Below are positions 34,997 to 43,995 of a stretch of DNA of 64,000 nt, piece after piece. The DNA comes from Aquimarina muelleri DSM 19832 (lineage in GTDB: Bacteria > Bacteroidota > Bacteroidia > Flavobacteriales > Flavobacteriaceae): the NCBI RefSeq assembly GCF_000430665.1, contig NZ_AUML01000018.1, forward strand, positions 1-64,000, read 5' to 3'. Under the pieces are notes generated by a model that was not told the origin of the DNA, made no database searches, and saw only the letters and a list, made by a program, of their open reading frames with translations. How positions within the stretch are numbered: the first letter of the stretch is position 1; every line of letters starts with the position of its first letter. A program made the position numbers and the translations under genes.

Positions 34997-35024
34997 TTAA
35001 CGTAGTGGTTTTTCACTACGTTAA
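34997..35024. terminator. Strong hairpin in the gap after DUF779
   Basis: Perfect 11-bp arms TTAACGTAGTG (34997-35007) and CACTACGTTAA (35014-35024) around a six-base loop. It lies about 230 bases after the DUF779 stop and could end read-through; there is no long U-tract. A MITE-like repeat begins nine bases later. Confidence 0.55.
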
Positions 35025-35032
35025 AGTTGCTC

Positions 35033-35218
35033 ATACCATTTACAATTTGAATTTACCGTAATAAAATGTTCTTTTTTCGCTTCAAGTATCAGAATAAAAA
35101 TAAACCGTAGCCCTGTTATACTTAATGTCAGATCGATTCTGGCACAAGCTTTTCTTCTTCACTGAAACAAAAAAAATCTTAATTTTCTTTTCCAGTAAAC
35201 TCAAACAACAACTGGTAT
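35033..35218. mobile_element. MITE-like interspersed repeat, copy A
   Basis: It starts ATACCATTTACAATTTGA and ends ACAACTGGTAT; the ends form a short terminal inverted repeat (ATACCA / TGGTAT). A second copy at 54145-54294 shares the start (ACCATTTAAATTTT-GATTTACCG-AATAAA), a middle T/C-rich part and the end (ACAACTGGTAT). No transposase is encoded, so if mobile it would depend on one elsewhere. A partial copy of the start lies at 43876. Confidence 0.6.
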
Positions 35219-35234
35219 CAATTGTGTGTAGCAA

Positions 35235-35447
35235 TTACTCTACTTTTTCAATATTAAAGCCTACTTTTTTTACGGCATTAAGAATATCTTCTTCTGACGC
35301 AGAATTGGATTTAACTGTAAGAAATTTTTCGGGACTCTCTAAGTCTACATCCCATTTTTCAATACCTTTTTCATTATTAAGCTGAGGGGCAACCTTAGAC
35401 AAGCAACCTGCACAATTAATATTTGTTTTAAATTTTAGATTTTTCAT
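35235..35447 (-). CDS. Heavy-metal-associated (HMA) domain copper chaperone
   Basis: The 70-aa protein is a single HMA domain. The metal motif is degenerate: NINCAGCLSKVAP gives CAGC, the CxxC pair, where many have MxCxxC. It should carry Cu(I) in the cytoplasm and pass it to CopA, whose gene lies 35 bases upstream. It is the last gene of the copper operon (regulator, copA, chaperone). An opposite-strand open frame over the same bases is a shadow. Confidence 0.85.
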   Translation of the reverse strand: MKNLKFKTNINCAGCLSKVAPQLNNEKGIEKWDVDLESPEKFLTVKSNSASEEDILNAVKKVGFNIEKVE

Positions 35448-35482
35448 ATTATGTGATTTTGTAAATATTTATAATATTCTGT

Positions 35483-37720
35483 TTAAAATTTTATTGATTT
35501 TAATCTCAAGCTATTTGCTACAACAGAAACAGAGCTAAATGCCATTGCAGCACCTGCAATCATAGGATCTAATAGAAATCCGTTAAAAGGATAGAGTATC
35601 CCAGCGGCTATAGGAATACCAATTAAATTATAAATAAAAGCCCAAAATAAATTTTGACGAATACCTCTAACGGTTAGAGAGGATAAGCTTAGAGCTTTAG
35701 GAATAGATTCTAAATCGGATGTGATAAGCGTAATTTTAGCAACATCTATAGCGATATCAGAGCCGTGTCCCATTGCTATACTAACATCGGCTTGGGCTAA
35801 TGCTTGTGAATCATTTATACCATCTCCAACCATAGCTACAATTTGACCCTGGGTTTGAAGGTTTTTAACAAAATCAGCTTTATCAGAAGGCAAAACTTCT
35901 CCTTTATAATTTGTTAAGCCAACCTCTTTAGCAACAGCCTTTGCTGTTTGATTATTATCTCCTGTTAGCATATAGACTTTAATCCCTTTGTTGATAAGTT
36001 TTTTGATTGCATGTTTTGAGGATGATTTAATTTTATCAGCAATAGCAATTACAGCATAAACTTGTTTATCAGAAGCAAAAAATATGACTGTTTTGGCTTC
36101 TTCTTGCCATAACTTTGCTTTTGTAATTAAGGCCTCATTAAGTGTAATGTTTTTATTTTGTATTAGTTTGAGGTTCCCTACATAGAACTTTTGTCCTTTA
36201 AAATCAGTAGCCTCTACACCTTTTCCTGTAATACTCTCAAAATTTATAAGATCAACAGGTGTAGTTCCCATTTCTTTGAATTTTTTTACAATAGCACCTG
36301 CTAAAGGATGTTCTGATTTAGCTTCTATTGACATTAAAACACTAGATAATTCGTCTTGATTTGCATTGTTTTCCCAAGAGAAGTTTGTAATGGTGGGTTT
36401 GCCCTCAGTAATAGTCCCTGTTTTGTCTAAAATAACGGCTGTAACTTTATGTCCCAATTCTAAACTTTCAGCATCTTTAATTAAAATATTGCTTTCAGCT
36501 CCTTTGCCAATACCAACCATAATTGCAGTAGGTGTAGCAAGTCCTAGAGCACAAGGACATGCAATTACTAACACTGCAATCGATGTTAATAAAGCATGTG
36601 TAAATGCTTTGTCTCCACCATTTATCATCCAAGCTGCAAATGTTAAAATAGAGATACTAATAACTATAGGAACAAATATTCCAGCTATTTTATCTACTAA
36701 TTTTTGAACAGGAGCTTTACTTCCTTGCGCTTCCTGTACCATTTTTATAATTTGAGATAGTAACGTTTCATTACCTATTTTTAAAGCTTTAAACTGAAAA
36801 TTCCCTTTTTGATTAACGGTTCCTGCATATACTTTTTCTCCATCATTTTTGGCTACTGCAATTGGTTCTCCCGTAATCATACTTTCATCTACATACGAAT
36901 GTCCCGACGTTACTATTCCATCAACTGGAATTTTTTCACCAGGATGTACAACAATAGTATTACCTTTTTGTACAGATGTTATAGGGATTTCTTGTTCTAT
37001 ACCATTAAAAATAATTTTTAGTGTTTTAGGTTGAAGTCCTATTAACTTTTTAATAGCGGATGAAGTGTTAGATTTAGCTTTTTCTTCCATTAATTTTCCT
37101 AAAGAAATAAAAGTTATGATTACTGTAGCAGCTTCGTAGTAAACATGAGGATAAATACCTCGGGTATTTAAAAAATCAGGAAAAACTGTGTTAAATAAAC
37201 TAAATAGAAAAGCAATGCCTGTACTTAAAGCAACTAAGGTGTCCATGTTAACTTTTTTGTGTTTAGCTTGCTTCCAGGCATTGATATAAAACCCTTTTCC
37301 AAAATAAAAAAGAACAGGTAAAGCTAAACCTAATGAGATCCATTTTCCAGGTATCCATTTCATAAAAAACATTCCAATAATAAATATAGGAAGCGTTAAA
37401 ATGGCAGACCAAATTGTTCTGGATTTTATTTTTTGATAATATTTATGTTGTAAATCATCTTGTATTTCTAATGGATTTTCTACATTTAGTATAAGATCAT
37501 AACCAGCACTTCGTAATCTGCTTTGTAAGTCTGTGTTTTTTATAGAATCATCATATTCTACTAAAACAGAATTAGAGGCAAAGTTTACATTTGCTTTTGT
37601 AACCCCATTTATATTTGTTAAGACAGACTCTACACTTGATGCACAAGCTGCACAAGTCATTCCAGTGATGGGATAGGTATTTATATGTGTATTTTTCTTT
37701 TCAGAAACTATTGTATTCAT
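35483..37720 (-). CDS. copA: Copper-translocating P-type ATPase
   Basis: The 745-aa protein is a P1B-type ATPase. It has one N-terminal HMA domain (about 14-80, [12 protein letters not shown]), eight membrane helices, the CPC transport motif ([13 protein letters not shown]), the TGE loop (MITGEPIAV), the phosphorylation motif DKTGTI, the HP motif (SEHPLA), and GDGIND. The CPC motif indicates Cu(I) or Ag(I) export from the cytoplasm. It sits between an HMA-AraC regulator gene (upstream) and an HMA chaperone gene (downstream), all leftward. Confidence 0.96.
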   Translation of the reverse strand: MNTIVSEKKNTHINTYPITGMTCAACASSVESVLTNINGVTKANVNFASNSVLVEYDDSIKNTDLQSRLRSAGYDLILNVENPLEIQDDLQHKYYQKIKSRTIWSAILTLPIFIIGMFFMKWIPGKWISLGLALPVLFYFGKGFYINAWKQAKHKKVNMDTLVALSTGIAFLFSLFNTVFPDFLNTRGIYPHVYYEAATVIITFISLGKLMEEKAKSNTSSAIKKLIGLQPKTLKIIFNGIEQEIPITSVQKGNTIVVHPGEKIPVDGIVTSGHSYVDESMITGEPIAVAKNDGEKVYAGTVNQKGNFQFKALKIGNETLLSQIIKMVQEAQGSKAPVQKLVDKIAGIFVPIVISISILTFAAWMINGGDKAFTHALLTSIAVLVIACPCALGLATPTAIMVGIGKGAESNILIKDAESLELGHKVTAVILDKTGTITEGKPTITNFSWENNANQDELSSVLMSIEAKSEHPLAGAIVKKFKEMGTTPVDLINFESITGKGVEATDFKGQKFYVGNLKLIQNKNITLNEALITKAKLWQEEAKTVIFFASDKQVYAVIAIADKIKSSSKHAIKKLINKGIKVYMLTGDNNQTAKAVAKEVGLTNYKGEVLPSDKADFVKNLQTQGQIVAMVGDGINDSQALAQADVSIAMGHGSDIAIDVAKITLITSDLESIPKALSLSSLTVRGIRQNLFWAFIYNLIGIPIAAGILYPFNGFLLDPMIAGAAMAFSSVSVVANSLRLKSIKF

Positions 37721-37806
37721 AATTATAAAAATGTTAGAACTATGCTACAAAAGTCCTCAGATAAGGTTAATTATCTGTTATGATTTTTTGTATTTATTTT
37801 ATAAGA

Positions 37807-38382
37807 TTATGATTGTAGATTGTCTAAATGATTATGACCTGGTTTTTTTTGTTTTTTAAACTGCGTAGGGGTCATTCCTGTTTCTTTTTTGAATTGAGAG
37901 GAAAGATATGCTACACTGCTATAATGCATTTGAAAGGCAATTTCTGACAATGTTAGTTCGTCATAAAATAGTAATTCTTTTGCTTTTTCAATTTTTTGAG
38001 ATAATACAAATTTTTCAATAGTAATACCTTCTATAGATGAAAATAAACGACTTAAATAACCGTAATCTTGATGTAATTTATCACTTAAATAAGTAGAGAA
38101 ATTAATGTTTATAGTATCCTTTGGATAGTGAATAGAATTAATAATGAGAGTTTTTATTTTGTCGATTAACTTTGATTTATTATCCTCTAATAATTCGAAA
38201 CCTCTTTTTAGTAGCTCTCTATGAAGTTCAATTTTTTGATATTTGGTAATTTCTTTTGGAGTAACTACTTCGCCTAATGTAATAGAACTTATATCTAGGT
38301 TTAATTCTGCAAAAATATTTTTTACAGAATCAATACAACGAGGGCATACCATGTTTTTTATGTGAATTGTTTTGTTTTGCAC
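37807..38382 (-). CDS. AraC-type regulator with HMA-like copper-sensing N-terminus
   Basis: I chose GTG 38382 (191 aa); the frame runs to TTG 38427 but the extra residues precede the fold. Residues about 4-70 look like an HMA domain with an MxCxxC metal motif (HIKNMVCPRCIDSV). Residues about 90-185 are an AraC-type HTH region (LSDKLHQDYGYLSRLFSSIE, then LSEIAFQMHYSSVAYLSSQF). It is the first gene of the operon with copA and the HMA chaperone, so it is probably a Cu(I)-responsive activator in place of the usual CueR or CsoR. The sensing role is inferred from the motif and position. Confidence 0.8.
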   Translation of the reverse strand: MQNKTIHIKNMVCPRCIDSVKNIFAELNLDISSITLGEVVTPKEITKYQKIELHRELLKRGFELLEDNKSKLIDKIKTLIINSIHYPKDTININFSTYLSDKLHQDYGYLSRLFSSIEGITIEKFVLSQKIEKAKELLFYDELTLSEIAFQMHYSSVAYLSSQFKKETGMTPTQFKKQKKPGHNHLDNLQS

Positions 38383-38614
38383 TGTATACCAGTTTTGAAT
38401 GTTATAAGTAATAAGAAAAAAACACAAGATATTTTTGGTTAGTTACTAGCCAATTAAAAGGTTTAAAGATCTGCTAAATATACCAAAATTTATGACTTAG
38501 AAACAATGTAACTATTTATGCTATAATCTGAAATTTATAAATAAAAATTTGAGCAGTGCCTATTGGTGATTTATGTTGTAATACTATACTTATTAAAACG
38601 AATTTAAGTAATAC

Positions 38615-39289
38615 CTAATGTTTCATTTCAGTTTTAAATATTCTATCCCATAGAAATGTATAAAAACCATAGTTTACACCATTTAATTGGTGATGATTAT
38701 GATGAAAAGTGTTAGTTGTAAAAATAAAAAAGTGAGGTTTGCTTTTACTAACATTTAAGTGTGTAATTACACCATAAAACCAATTAAAAAGCAGAAAAGA
38801 TATAAAACTGTAAAGGTTAAAAGAAAATAATATAGTAACTGTAGTTAGTAATAAGCCAAACAATACAGATTCCCAAGGTGACATATAATATAAACTAACG
38901 CAATTAAATTTTATAGAATGTTCATGATGCTTTGAGTGTATCTTTCTTAAGTAGCTTATATTATGAGAAACCCAATGAGAAACATACATTAAAAAGTCTA
39001 TAAGCAAAAAAAGACCTATAAAAGATAACCAAAAATTATCATTAGAAAATACAATAATTTCATTAGACCATAATATAAAACCAGGAAAAGCTACTGCGAT
39101 ATTTAGAACAAGGATAAGTAATGACAATAGTATCTCTTTTTTTGATATAGATGTATGGTGACTATATATTCTATCCCATATTTTACTAAAACTTATGTTT
39201 AATCCATAAGCAATTATGTTTATAATTATTAGTAAAGGAAAAAATATAAATGGATCTTTTAAGTTCATTAGGTTTGTGTTACATTCCAT
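38615..39289 (-). CDS. Sterol desaturase/fatty acid hydroxylase family protein
   Basis: The 224-aa membrane protein has four or so helices and the His clusters of the fatty acid hydroxylase superfamily: HWVSHN, HSKHHEHS, THLNVS and FHHNHHQLN. These bind a di-iron centre in the inner membrane and hydroxylate or desaturate a lipid chain or terpenoid. The substrate cannot be told from sequence. The start at ATG 39289 is the first in frame. It is divergent from the SDR gene at 39612, with a 320-bp gap. Confidence 0.9.
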   Translation of the reverse strand: MECNTNLMNLKDPFIFFPLLIIINIIAYGLNISFSKIWDRIYSHHTSISKKEILLSLLILVLNIAVAFPGFILWSNEIIVFSNDNFWLSFIGLFLLIDFLMYVSHWVSHNISYLRKIHSKHHEHSIKFNCVSLYYMSPWESVLFGLLLTTVTILFSFNLYSFISFLLFNWFYGVITHLNVSKSKPHFFIFTTNTFHHNHHQLNGVNYGFYTFLWDRIFKTEMKH

Positions 39290-39611
39290 ATTTTTTTATG
39301 GCAATATTTTTTATCTCAACTAATGTCAAATTTATCGATTAGTTTTTTTTTATTCTCTTAAATCTTTTTTCTTTTTTAATAAAAAAGATTCAGTTAAAAA
39401 TTTAGATAATCCTTTATTTTAAAAAGAGAAATACCCTCGTTTTTTTAAAGAAATTTTATAAAAAACTATAAAGCGATTTTATATACTTAGCACTAATTTA
39501 GCATAATTAATATTTCTTAGCTAAAAAGAAATAGGAAGAATAGGTAGATAGCAATATGAATATAAGTAAAAGTCGCTAAATTTAAGTTTACTTTAATATA
39601 AAACTAAAAAA
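39290..39611. other. Intergenic gap between divergent hydroxylase and SDR genes
   Basis: The gap is very AT-rich with poly-T and poly-A runs. I see no clear promoter box, dyad or coding fragment beyond the expected presence of two divergent promoters. Confidence 0.4.
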
Positions 39612-40328
39612 ATGGAAAGTCTAAAAGGGAAAAAAGCAATAATAACAGGAGGAAGCAGAGGATTAGGGAAAGCTACAGCAATCGCATTAGCAAAAGAAGG
39701 TGTAGATATAGCTATAACGGGTAGAAACGAAAAAACATTAAAAGAGACAACTTTAGAATTAAAAACATTAGGAGTAAATGCCACATATACAGTATTCGAC
39801 GTAGGTAACTATGATGAGGTTAAAAAAGGAATCAAAAATATAATTACAGACCTGGGATCTGTAGATATTTTAATAAATAATGCAGGAATTGCTGCTTTTG
39901 GCTCTTTTAACGATATGGAAGTGGATAAATGGACAAACATTATACAAACCAATGTTTTAGGGATGTATTATGTGACTAAAGAAGTTTTGCCTTTTCTTAT
40001 AGATAAAAACCAAGGAGATATTATAAATATATCGTCTACTGCTGGTTTAAATGGTAACCCTAATACATCTGCTTATTCAGCATCAAAATTTGCAGTTATC
40101 GGTATGTCTGAGTCTCTAATGAAAGAGGTGCGTAAAAACAATATTAGGGTTTGTACATTAACACCTAGTACCATAGCTTCAGATATGTCTTTAGAATTAG
40201 GAATTACAGATGGAAATACTGAAAAAGTATTGCAACCTGAAGATTTTGCAGAATTAATTGTTACATCTCTGCAACTACCCAGAAGAGCAATGCTTAAAAA
40301 TGCATCACTATGGTCGACTAATCCGTAA
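39612..40328 (+). CDS. Short-chain dehydrogenase/reductase, 3-ketoacyl-ACP-reductase-like
   Basis: The 238-aa protein is a classical SDR with the cofactor loop TGGSRGLGKA, the NNAG motif (DILINNAGIAAFG), catalytic Ser in NISSTAGLNG and YxxxK in YSASK. It resembles FabG-like reductases in length and motifs, but the window has no fatty acid genes around it, and the end lacks the usual C-terminal GG motif. NADPH preference is suggested by Arg after the second beta strand (TGRNEKT). The physiological substrate is unknown. Confidence 0.92.
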   Translation: MESLKGKKAIITGGSRGLGKATAIALAKEGVDIAITGRNEKTLKETTLELKTLGVNATYTVFDVGNYDEVKKGIKNIITDLGSVDILINNAGIAAFGSFNDMEVDKWTNIIQTNVLGMYYVTKEVLPFLIDKNQGDIINISSTAGLNGNPNTSAYSASKFAVIGMSESLMKEVRKNNIRVCTLTPSTIASDMSLELGITDGNTEKVLQPEDFAELIVTSLQLPRRAMLKNASLWSTNP

Positions 40329-40486
40329 TTAAAATAGAATTGGGATATAGATATAGGAGTTTCTAAATTTAAATAAAAATGGGTTTTTGTGAAATTTCAT
40401 GAAGTGATAATAACAATTTTTGCCAAATAATAGTGTAATTGGTATTGAACTTGAAAAGCATATTGTATACAACAAGTAAAAGAAAG

Positions 40487-41047
40487 ATGATTAATAGAGC
40501 TCTAGTTATAAAAATGCTACTATTGATAGGGCACGTTTATATATGGAGTAGCTGTAATTCGTATACAGAAGAGAGAGTGGATAAGCGAGAGAAACTCTTG
40601 TTAAACAAAAAACGTTTATCAGTAGAAAAGATTAATAAAGAAACTACGAATGTAGGTATCTTTACGAATCATAATTACGGAACATCACATAGCTTTACTT
40701 ACAAGTTATCAATACAGCCAGAAGGCATTCATTGGGATGGAGGAAGCGGAGAGCCAAAACACCTACTTTTTTGTAATGATACAATTTATATACACTATTT
40801 TAAAGAGAAAAGAATACAGATTGAGTATACAGACTCAATAGATAGCGTAATGAAAACAAAATATCATTTTGAAATTAGAGAAGTATTTCAAAAACATATA
40901 GACGAACGATATTTTTTTAAGATTTTCGGAGAAGATTTTTGGATAGATATTACCCCTGAAGATTATGCGTATAGAAAAGAGTTTTGCAAAGAGTATGATA
41001 TTCCAAATGATGGCGAATTATTACTAAAATCGAATTTAAAGGATTAA
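40487..41047 (+). CDS. Hypothetical lipoprotein
   Basis: From ATG 40487 (186 aa); upstream TTG 40439 would hide the signal peptide. The signal region has a lipobox-like HVYIWSSC with Cys at about 23. The mature part is charged and beta-rich, with DGGSGEPKHLLFCNDTIYIH in the middle. No family is recognised. Rightward gene, followed by the DUF3124 lipoprotein gene. Confidence 0.55.
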   Translation: MINRALVIKMLLLIGHVYIWSSCNSYTEERVDKREKLLLNKKRLSVEKINKETTNVGIFTNHNYGTSHSFTYKLSIQPEGIHWDGGSGEPKHLLFCNDTIYIHYFKEKRIQIEYTDSIDSVMKTKYHFEIREVFQKHIDERYFFKIFGEDFWIDITPEDYAYRKEFCKEYDIPNDGELLLKSNLKD

Positions 41048-41239
41048 AATTAAAAATAGTTTAGCAAAATTAGAATTGTTTTTTTAAAATCAGGTGTTTA
41101 TTTTTTAGTACTTTATTGCTTATAAAGAAAACTAGTGCTCAAAAAAAGATTTATTACTTAGTACTAGAAGACTAAACTTTTTGTTTTTTATCTTGCTATT
41201 ATGTACGGGTATAATATTAGCTATAATAAAATATTAGAA

Positions 41240-41749
41240 ATGAAAAAAAAAATATTCTTTTTAGGAATTGTGATTTTGGCTATAGCGTGTAATAAAAAAA
41301 GAGAAATTAGCTCTATAAATCCCGAAAATTGGTCAAAAAGAAAAGTGAATATAAGTACGAAAGATTCATTAGAATATGGAAAATCATACCTTTCTATTTA
41401 TTCGCAGATTTATAGTACATCAGAGCATACAACACATAATTTGACTGCTATGGTTAGTCTACGAAACACAAGCGATTTAGATACAATTTACTTGCTTAAA
41501 GCAGAATACTTTGATACTCATGGTAAGACTGTTCGGACATATTTTAACAATTCTATTTATTTAGCTCCAATGGAAACTACCGAAATAATAATTGACGAAA
41601 TGGATATTGATGGTGGTACAGGATCTAACTTTATAATAGAATGGAAAATCCCTAAAAACTGCCCAGAACCTTTATTTGAAGGGATTATGAGTTCTACAAT
41701 GGGACAGCAAGGGCTTTCTTTTACCACACAATCAAAACGTATAAAATAA
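41240..41749 (+). CDS. DUF3124 lipoprotein
   Basis: From ATG 41240 (169 aa); the frame extends upstream to 41201 but the signal peptide begins here. Lipobox VILAIAC gives Cys at about 17. The mature domain fits DUF3124: YGKSYLSIYSQIY, LTAMVSLRNTSDLDTIYL, YFDTHGKTVRTY and the end DIDGGTGSNFIIEW. DUF3124 proteins are small beta-rich lipoproteins without known function, found in bacteria of diverse groups. The gene is followed by an apparent coding remnant. Confidence 0.85.
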   Translation: MKKKIFFLGIVILAIACNKKREISSINPENWSKRKVNISTKDSLEYGKSYLSIYSQIYSTSEHTTHNLTAMVSLRNTSDLDTIYLLKAEYFDTHGKTVRTYFNNSIYLAPMETTEIIIDEMDIDGGTGSNFIIEWKIPKNCPEPLFEGIMSSTMGQQGLSFTTQSKRIK

Positions 41750-41769
41750 AAACATGATAGAGATTTTAA

Positions 41770-41892
41770 CTACAATATTTTTCTGTAATTGATCCAATAG
41801 AATCAGTTTCTGTATACATAGAAGTAACCAAAGAACTCGATAGAATTCATGAACGAGAAATAGCGATTAGAGCATCTATAATTCCTTTGTGA
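41770..41892 (+). pseudogene. Short coding remnant after DUF3124 gene
   Basis: A 40-codon open stretch without ATG encodes DPIESVSVYIEVTKELDRIH and a few more plausible residues before a TGA. A hydrophobic piece follows in other frames. It looks like a decayed small gene. No family is assigned. Confidence 0.3.
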
Positions 41893-42014
41893 TTTTGTTG
41901 TTTTTTATAGTAATAGGACAACTCATTTTAGAAAGTATGGCTAGTTTCCTTAGATATTTCTCAGATTTCAACAAAACAGTTGAGGTTTTAAGATAATCCT
42001 TATTAAAGTGTAAT

Positions 42015-42580
42015 ATGAATGTAATAAGAGAATATTTCGAGCAAATTGTAAAAATAAATGATATAGATTGGAAAATATTTTCTTCAAAACTAAAAAAAGC
42101 ACAATATAAAAAAAGAGAAACAATCCTTAAAAAAGGAGAGATTGAAAATTATCTTAATTTTATTGAAAAAGGATCTATTAGATTATTTATTCCTAAAGAA
42201 GAAAATGATCTGACTTTTGGTTTTGTTTTGAAAATCAATTTATGAGTGCTTATGACTCATTTCTAACACAAAATCCAAGTGAATACCAAATAGAAACTCT
42301 GTCTGATACCGTGCTTTGGAGGTTGACCTATGGTGATTTACAAGATGTCTATGCTCAAACTAAAATCGGAAATATTATAGGAAGAATAACAGCAGAAAAT
42401 CTTTTTTTAATAAAATCACAAAGAGAACAATCTTTTCTCAACAATTCTGCAGAAAAAAGATATATAGACTTGTTTACAGAAAGACCACAATTGATTAAAG
42501 AAATACCGTTAAAATATATAGCTTCTTATATTGGTATTACACCACAGGCACTTAGTAGAATTCGCAGAAAAATTTCTTAA
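42015..42580 (+). pseudogene. Crp/Fnr-family regulator split by a frameshift
   Basis: Two frames (42015-42245 and 42242-42580) together make one cyclic-nucleotide-binding-type regulator of about 189 aa. The first ends LTFGFVLKINL; the natural continuation, ENQF then MSAYDSFLTQNPSEY, appears by adding one T to the TTTT run near 42227. The second part holds the end of the sensor barrel, the dimer helix and a C-terminal HTH (IPLKYIASYIGITPQALSRI). The frames overlap as ATGA, so reinitiation could still make the second part. It could equally be a sequencing error. DoxX follows, as is common for this regulator type. Confidence 0.75.
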
Positions 42581-42632
42581 CATAGGTTCATTGTTTGGGT
42601 TACTGGTTTTTTAGAAGTTTGTAAAAAAAAAG

Positions 42633-43088
42633 ATGAAACCACTTATCGTATTAATCTTTACTTTCATCATAGCAGTATTTACAATAAAAACTATGTATGG
42701 TACATATAAATTCTCTGCTTCGGCACGTATAGGAATGTCTGTAATGCTTCTTTTTACTGCATTGGGACACTTTATATATACTAGTGGGATGGCTATGATG
42801 ATCCCTGATTTTATTCCGCTAAAAAAAGAATTTATTTATATTACAGCTATCATCGAAATCTTAGCAGCAATAGGTATTCATATTCCACAGTTAAGACCAA
42901 TTATTGGATGGTTATTAATTCTATTCTTTATTTTATTACTGCCAGCCAATATAAAAACTTCTATAGATCAGTTAGATTATCAAAAAGGAACTTATGATGG
43001 GAATGGATTAGTATATTTATGGTTTAGGATCCCTCTTCAAGTTGTATTTATTTCCTGGGTTTATATAAGTTCTATATATTATAAATAA
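42633..43088 (+). CDS. DoxX-like membrane protein
   Basis: The 151-aa protein has four hydrophobic helices (about 3-22, 32-55, 66-92, 126-147) and motifs of the DoxX/DoxD-like family (FTALGHFIYT, IIEILAAIGIHIPQLRPIIG). These small inner-membrane proteins have no settled function; some partner with reductases. It lies 50 bases after the broken Crp-type gene and may have been under its control. Confidence 0.8.
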   Translation: MKPLIVLIFTFIIAVFTIKTMYGTYKFSASARIGMSVMLLFTALGHFIYTSGMAMMIPDFIPLKKEFIYITAIIEILAAIGIHIPQLRPIIGWLLILFFILLLPANIKTSIDQLDYQKGTYDGNGLVYLWFRIPLQVVFISWVYISSIYYK

Positions 43089-43402
43089 CCGCCAAAAGCG
43101 TATCAATCTTAACATAATAAAAAAGAATTGATGAAAAATAGATAGGATCAAGGGGAATGTTATTTTAGATTGGTATTTAGTAATTTATATCCATATATGG
43201 ATTTACAATAGAAGCGTTATTAGGTAAAAAATAATAAAAGTAATTATTAGTTAATTGCAATAGCAATGCAAACTAATGAATAACAGTTAGTTTTAGGTTG
43301 TTTTTTTTGAGTTTTATTAATAAGGTTTATTTATTTGTATTGTGTAAATAAAAAAGTAGTTTACTGAAAATACATTATAACAAAAGACTTATTTGATATT
43401 CT
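43089..43402. other. Gap with an inverted repeat before DUF3703 gene
   Basis: No gene is seen. A dyad at 43246-43277 (ATTAGTT ... AACTAAT, with inner TTGC ... GCAA) lies about 125 bases before the next start. It could be an operator. The rest is AT-rich. Confidence 0.4.
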
Positions 43403-43780
43403 ATGAAAATAAATACGAGAATGCCTAAAGCATTGCAGCCTTATTATAAGGTAGAATTAATGTCATATCATGATCAATATAAAAAAGGTAATTTAACAAT
43501 AGCTTGGAACCATTTAGAAAGAGCGCATGTGATTGGACAAAAATATCCTTATGAGCATAGTTATATACATTGGAAAATGCTTTTATTTGGATTAAAAATA
43601 AAAAATATAAAGGAAGTCATAGGGCAAATACCGAGATTGCTAATAGGTGGAGTAAAGTCTTTTGTAGGAAAAATACCTGTAGGAAATACAGGAGGATCAA
43701 ATATATCAGGATTAAAGCCTTTGCCAATTCAAAAAGATATTCGGGATATCTTTACAAAAGCAGGTATAGAAATACTTTAA
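43403..43780 (+). CDS. DUF3703 protein
   Basis: The 125-aa cytoplasmic protein matches DUF3703: the N-terminal half carries AWNHLERAHVIGQKY and HSYIHWKMLLFGL, a two-helix layout with conserved His residues. The C-terminal half carries GKIPVGNTGGSNISGLKPLP. Members occur near metal- or stress-related genes, but no activity is known. Single gene; the terminator and partial repeat at 43876-43981 follow on its right. Confidence 0.85.
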   Translation: MKINTRMPKALQPYYKVELMSYHDQYKKGNLTIAWNHLERAHVIGQKYPYEHSYIHWKMLLFGLKIKNIKEVIGQIPRLLIGGVKSFVGKIPVGNTGGSNISGLKPLPIQKDIRDIFTKAGIEIL

Positions 43781-43875
43781 GAAGTAAATTTTGATGCTTT
43801 TAAACGAGATGATAATACAATTTTCTTGTTCTTTTTGGATTGTAATTCTTAAAAAGAAAAAACATTATTATACTA

Positions 43876-43895
43876 ATACCATTTATAATTTGAGA
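43876..43895. repeat. Partial copy of the MITE-like repeat start
   Basis: ATACCATTTATAATTTGA repeats the left end of the element at 35033 with one mismatch in 18 bases, then diverges. No matching right end was found nearby. Confidence 0.4.
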
Positions 43896-43923
43896 TCGTG
43901 TTTTTTAAATTATTATTAAAATA

Positions 43924-43981
43924 AAAAGAGGGTGTTTAAAAAAGTAAGATTTAGTTGTTACTTTTTTAAACACCCTCTTTT
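43924..43981 (-). terminator. Strong terminator of the PPIase/gldI/DHH operon
   Basis: Perfect 24-bp arms (43924-43947 and 43958-43981) around a ten-base loop; the stem contains GAGGGTGTTTAAAAAAG. It lies 15 bases beyond the stop of the leftward PPIase gene, and may also serve the rightward DUF3703 gene. Confidence 0.9.
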
Positions 43982-43995
43982 CTAAAAGGGATATA

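Noticed and set aside
35125..35385. 86-codon frame on the plus strand
   Set aside because: It overlaps the antisense of the HMA chaperone and the MITE-like repeat; the HMA protein is clearly the real gene.
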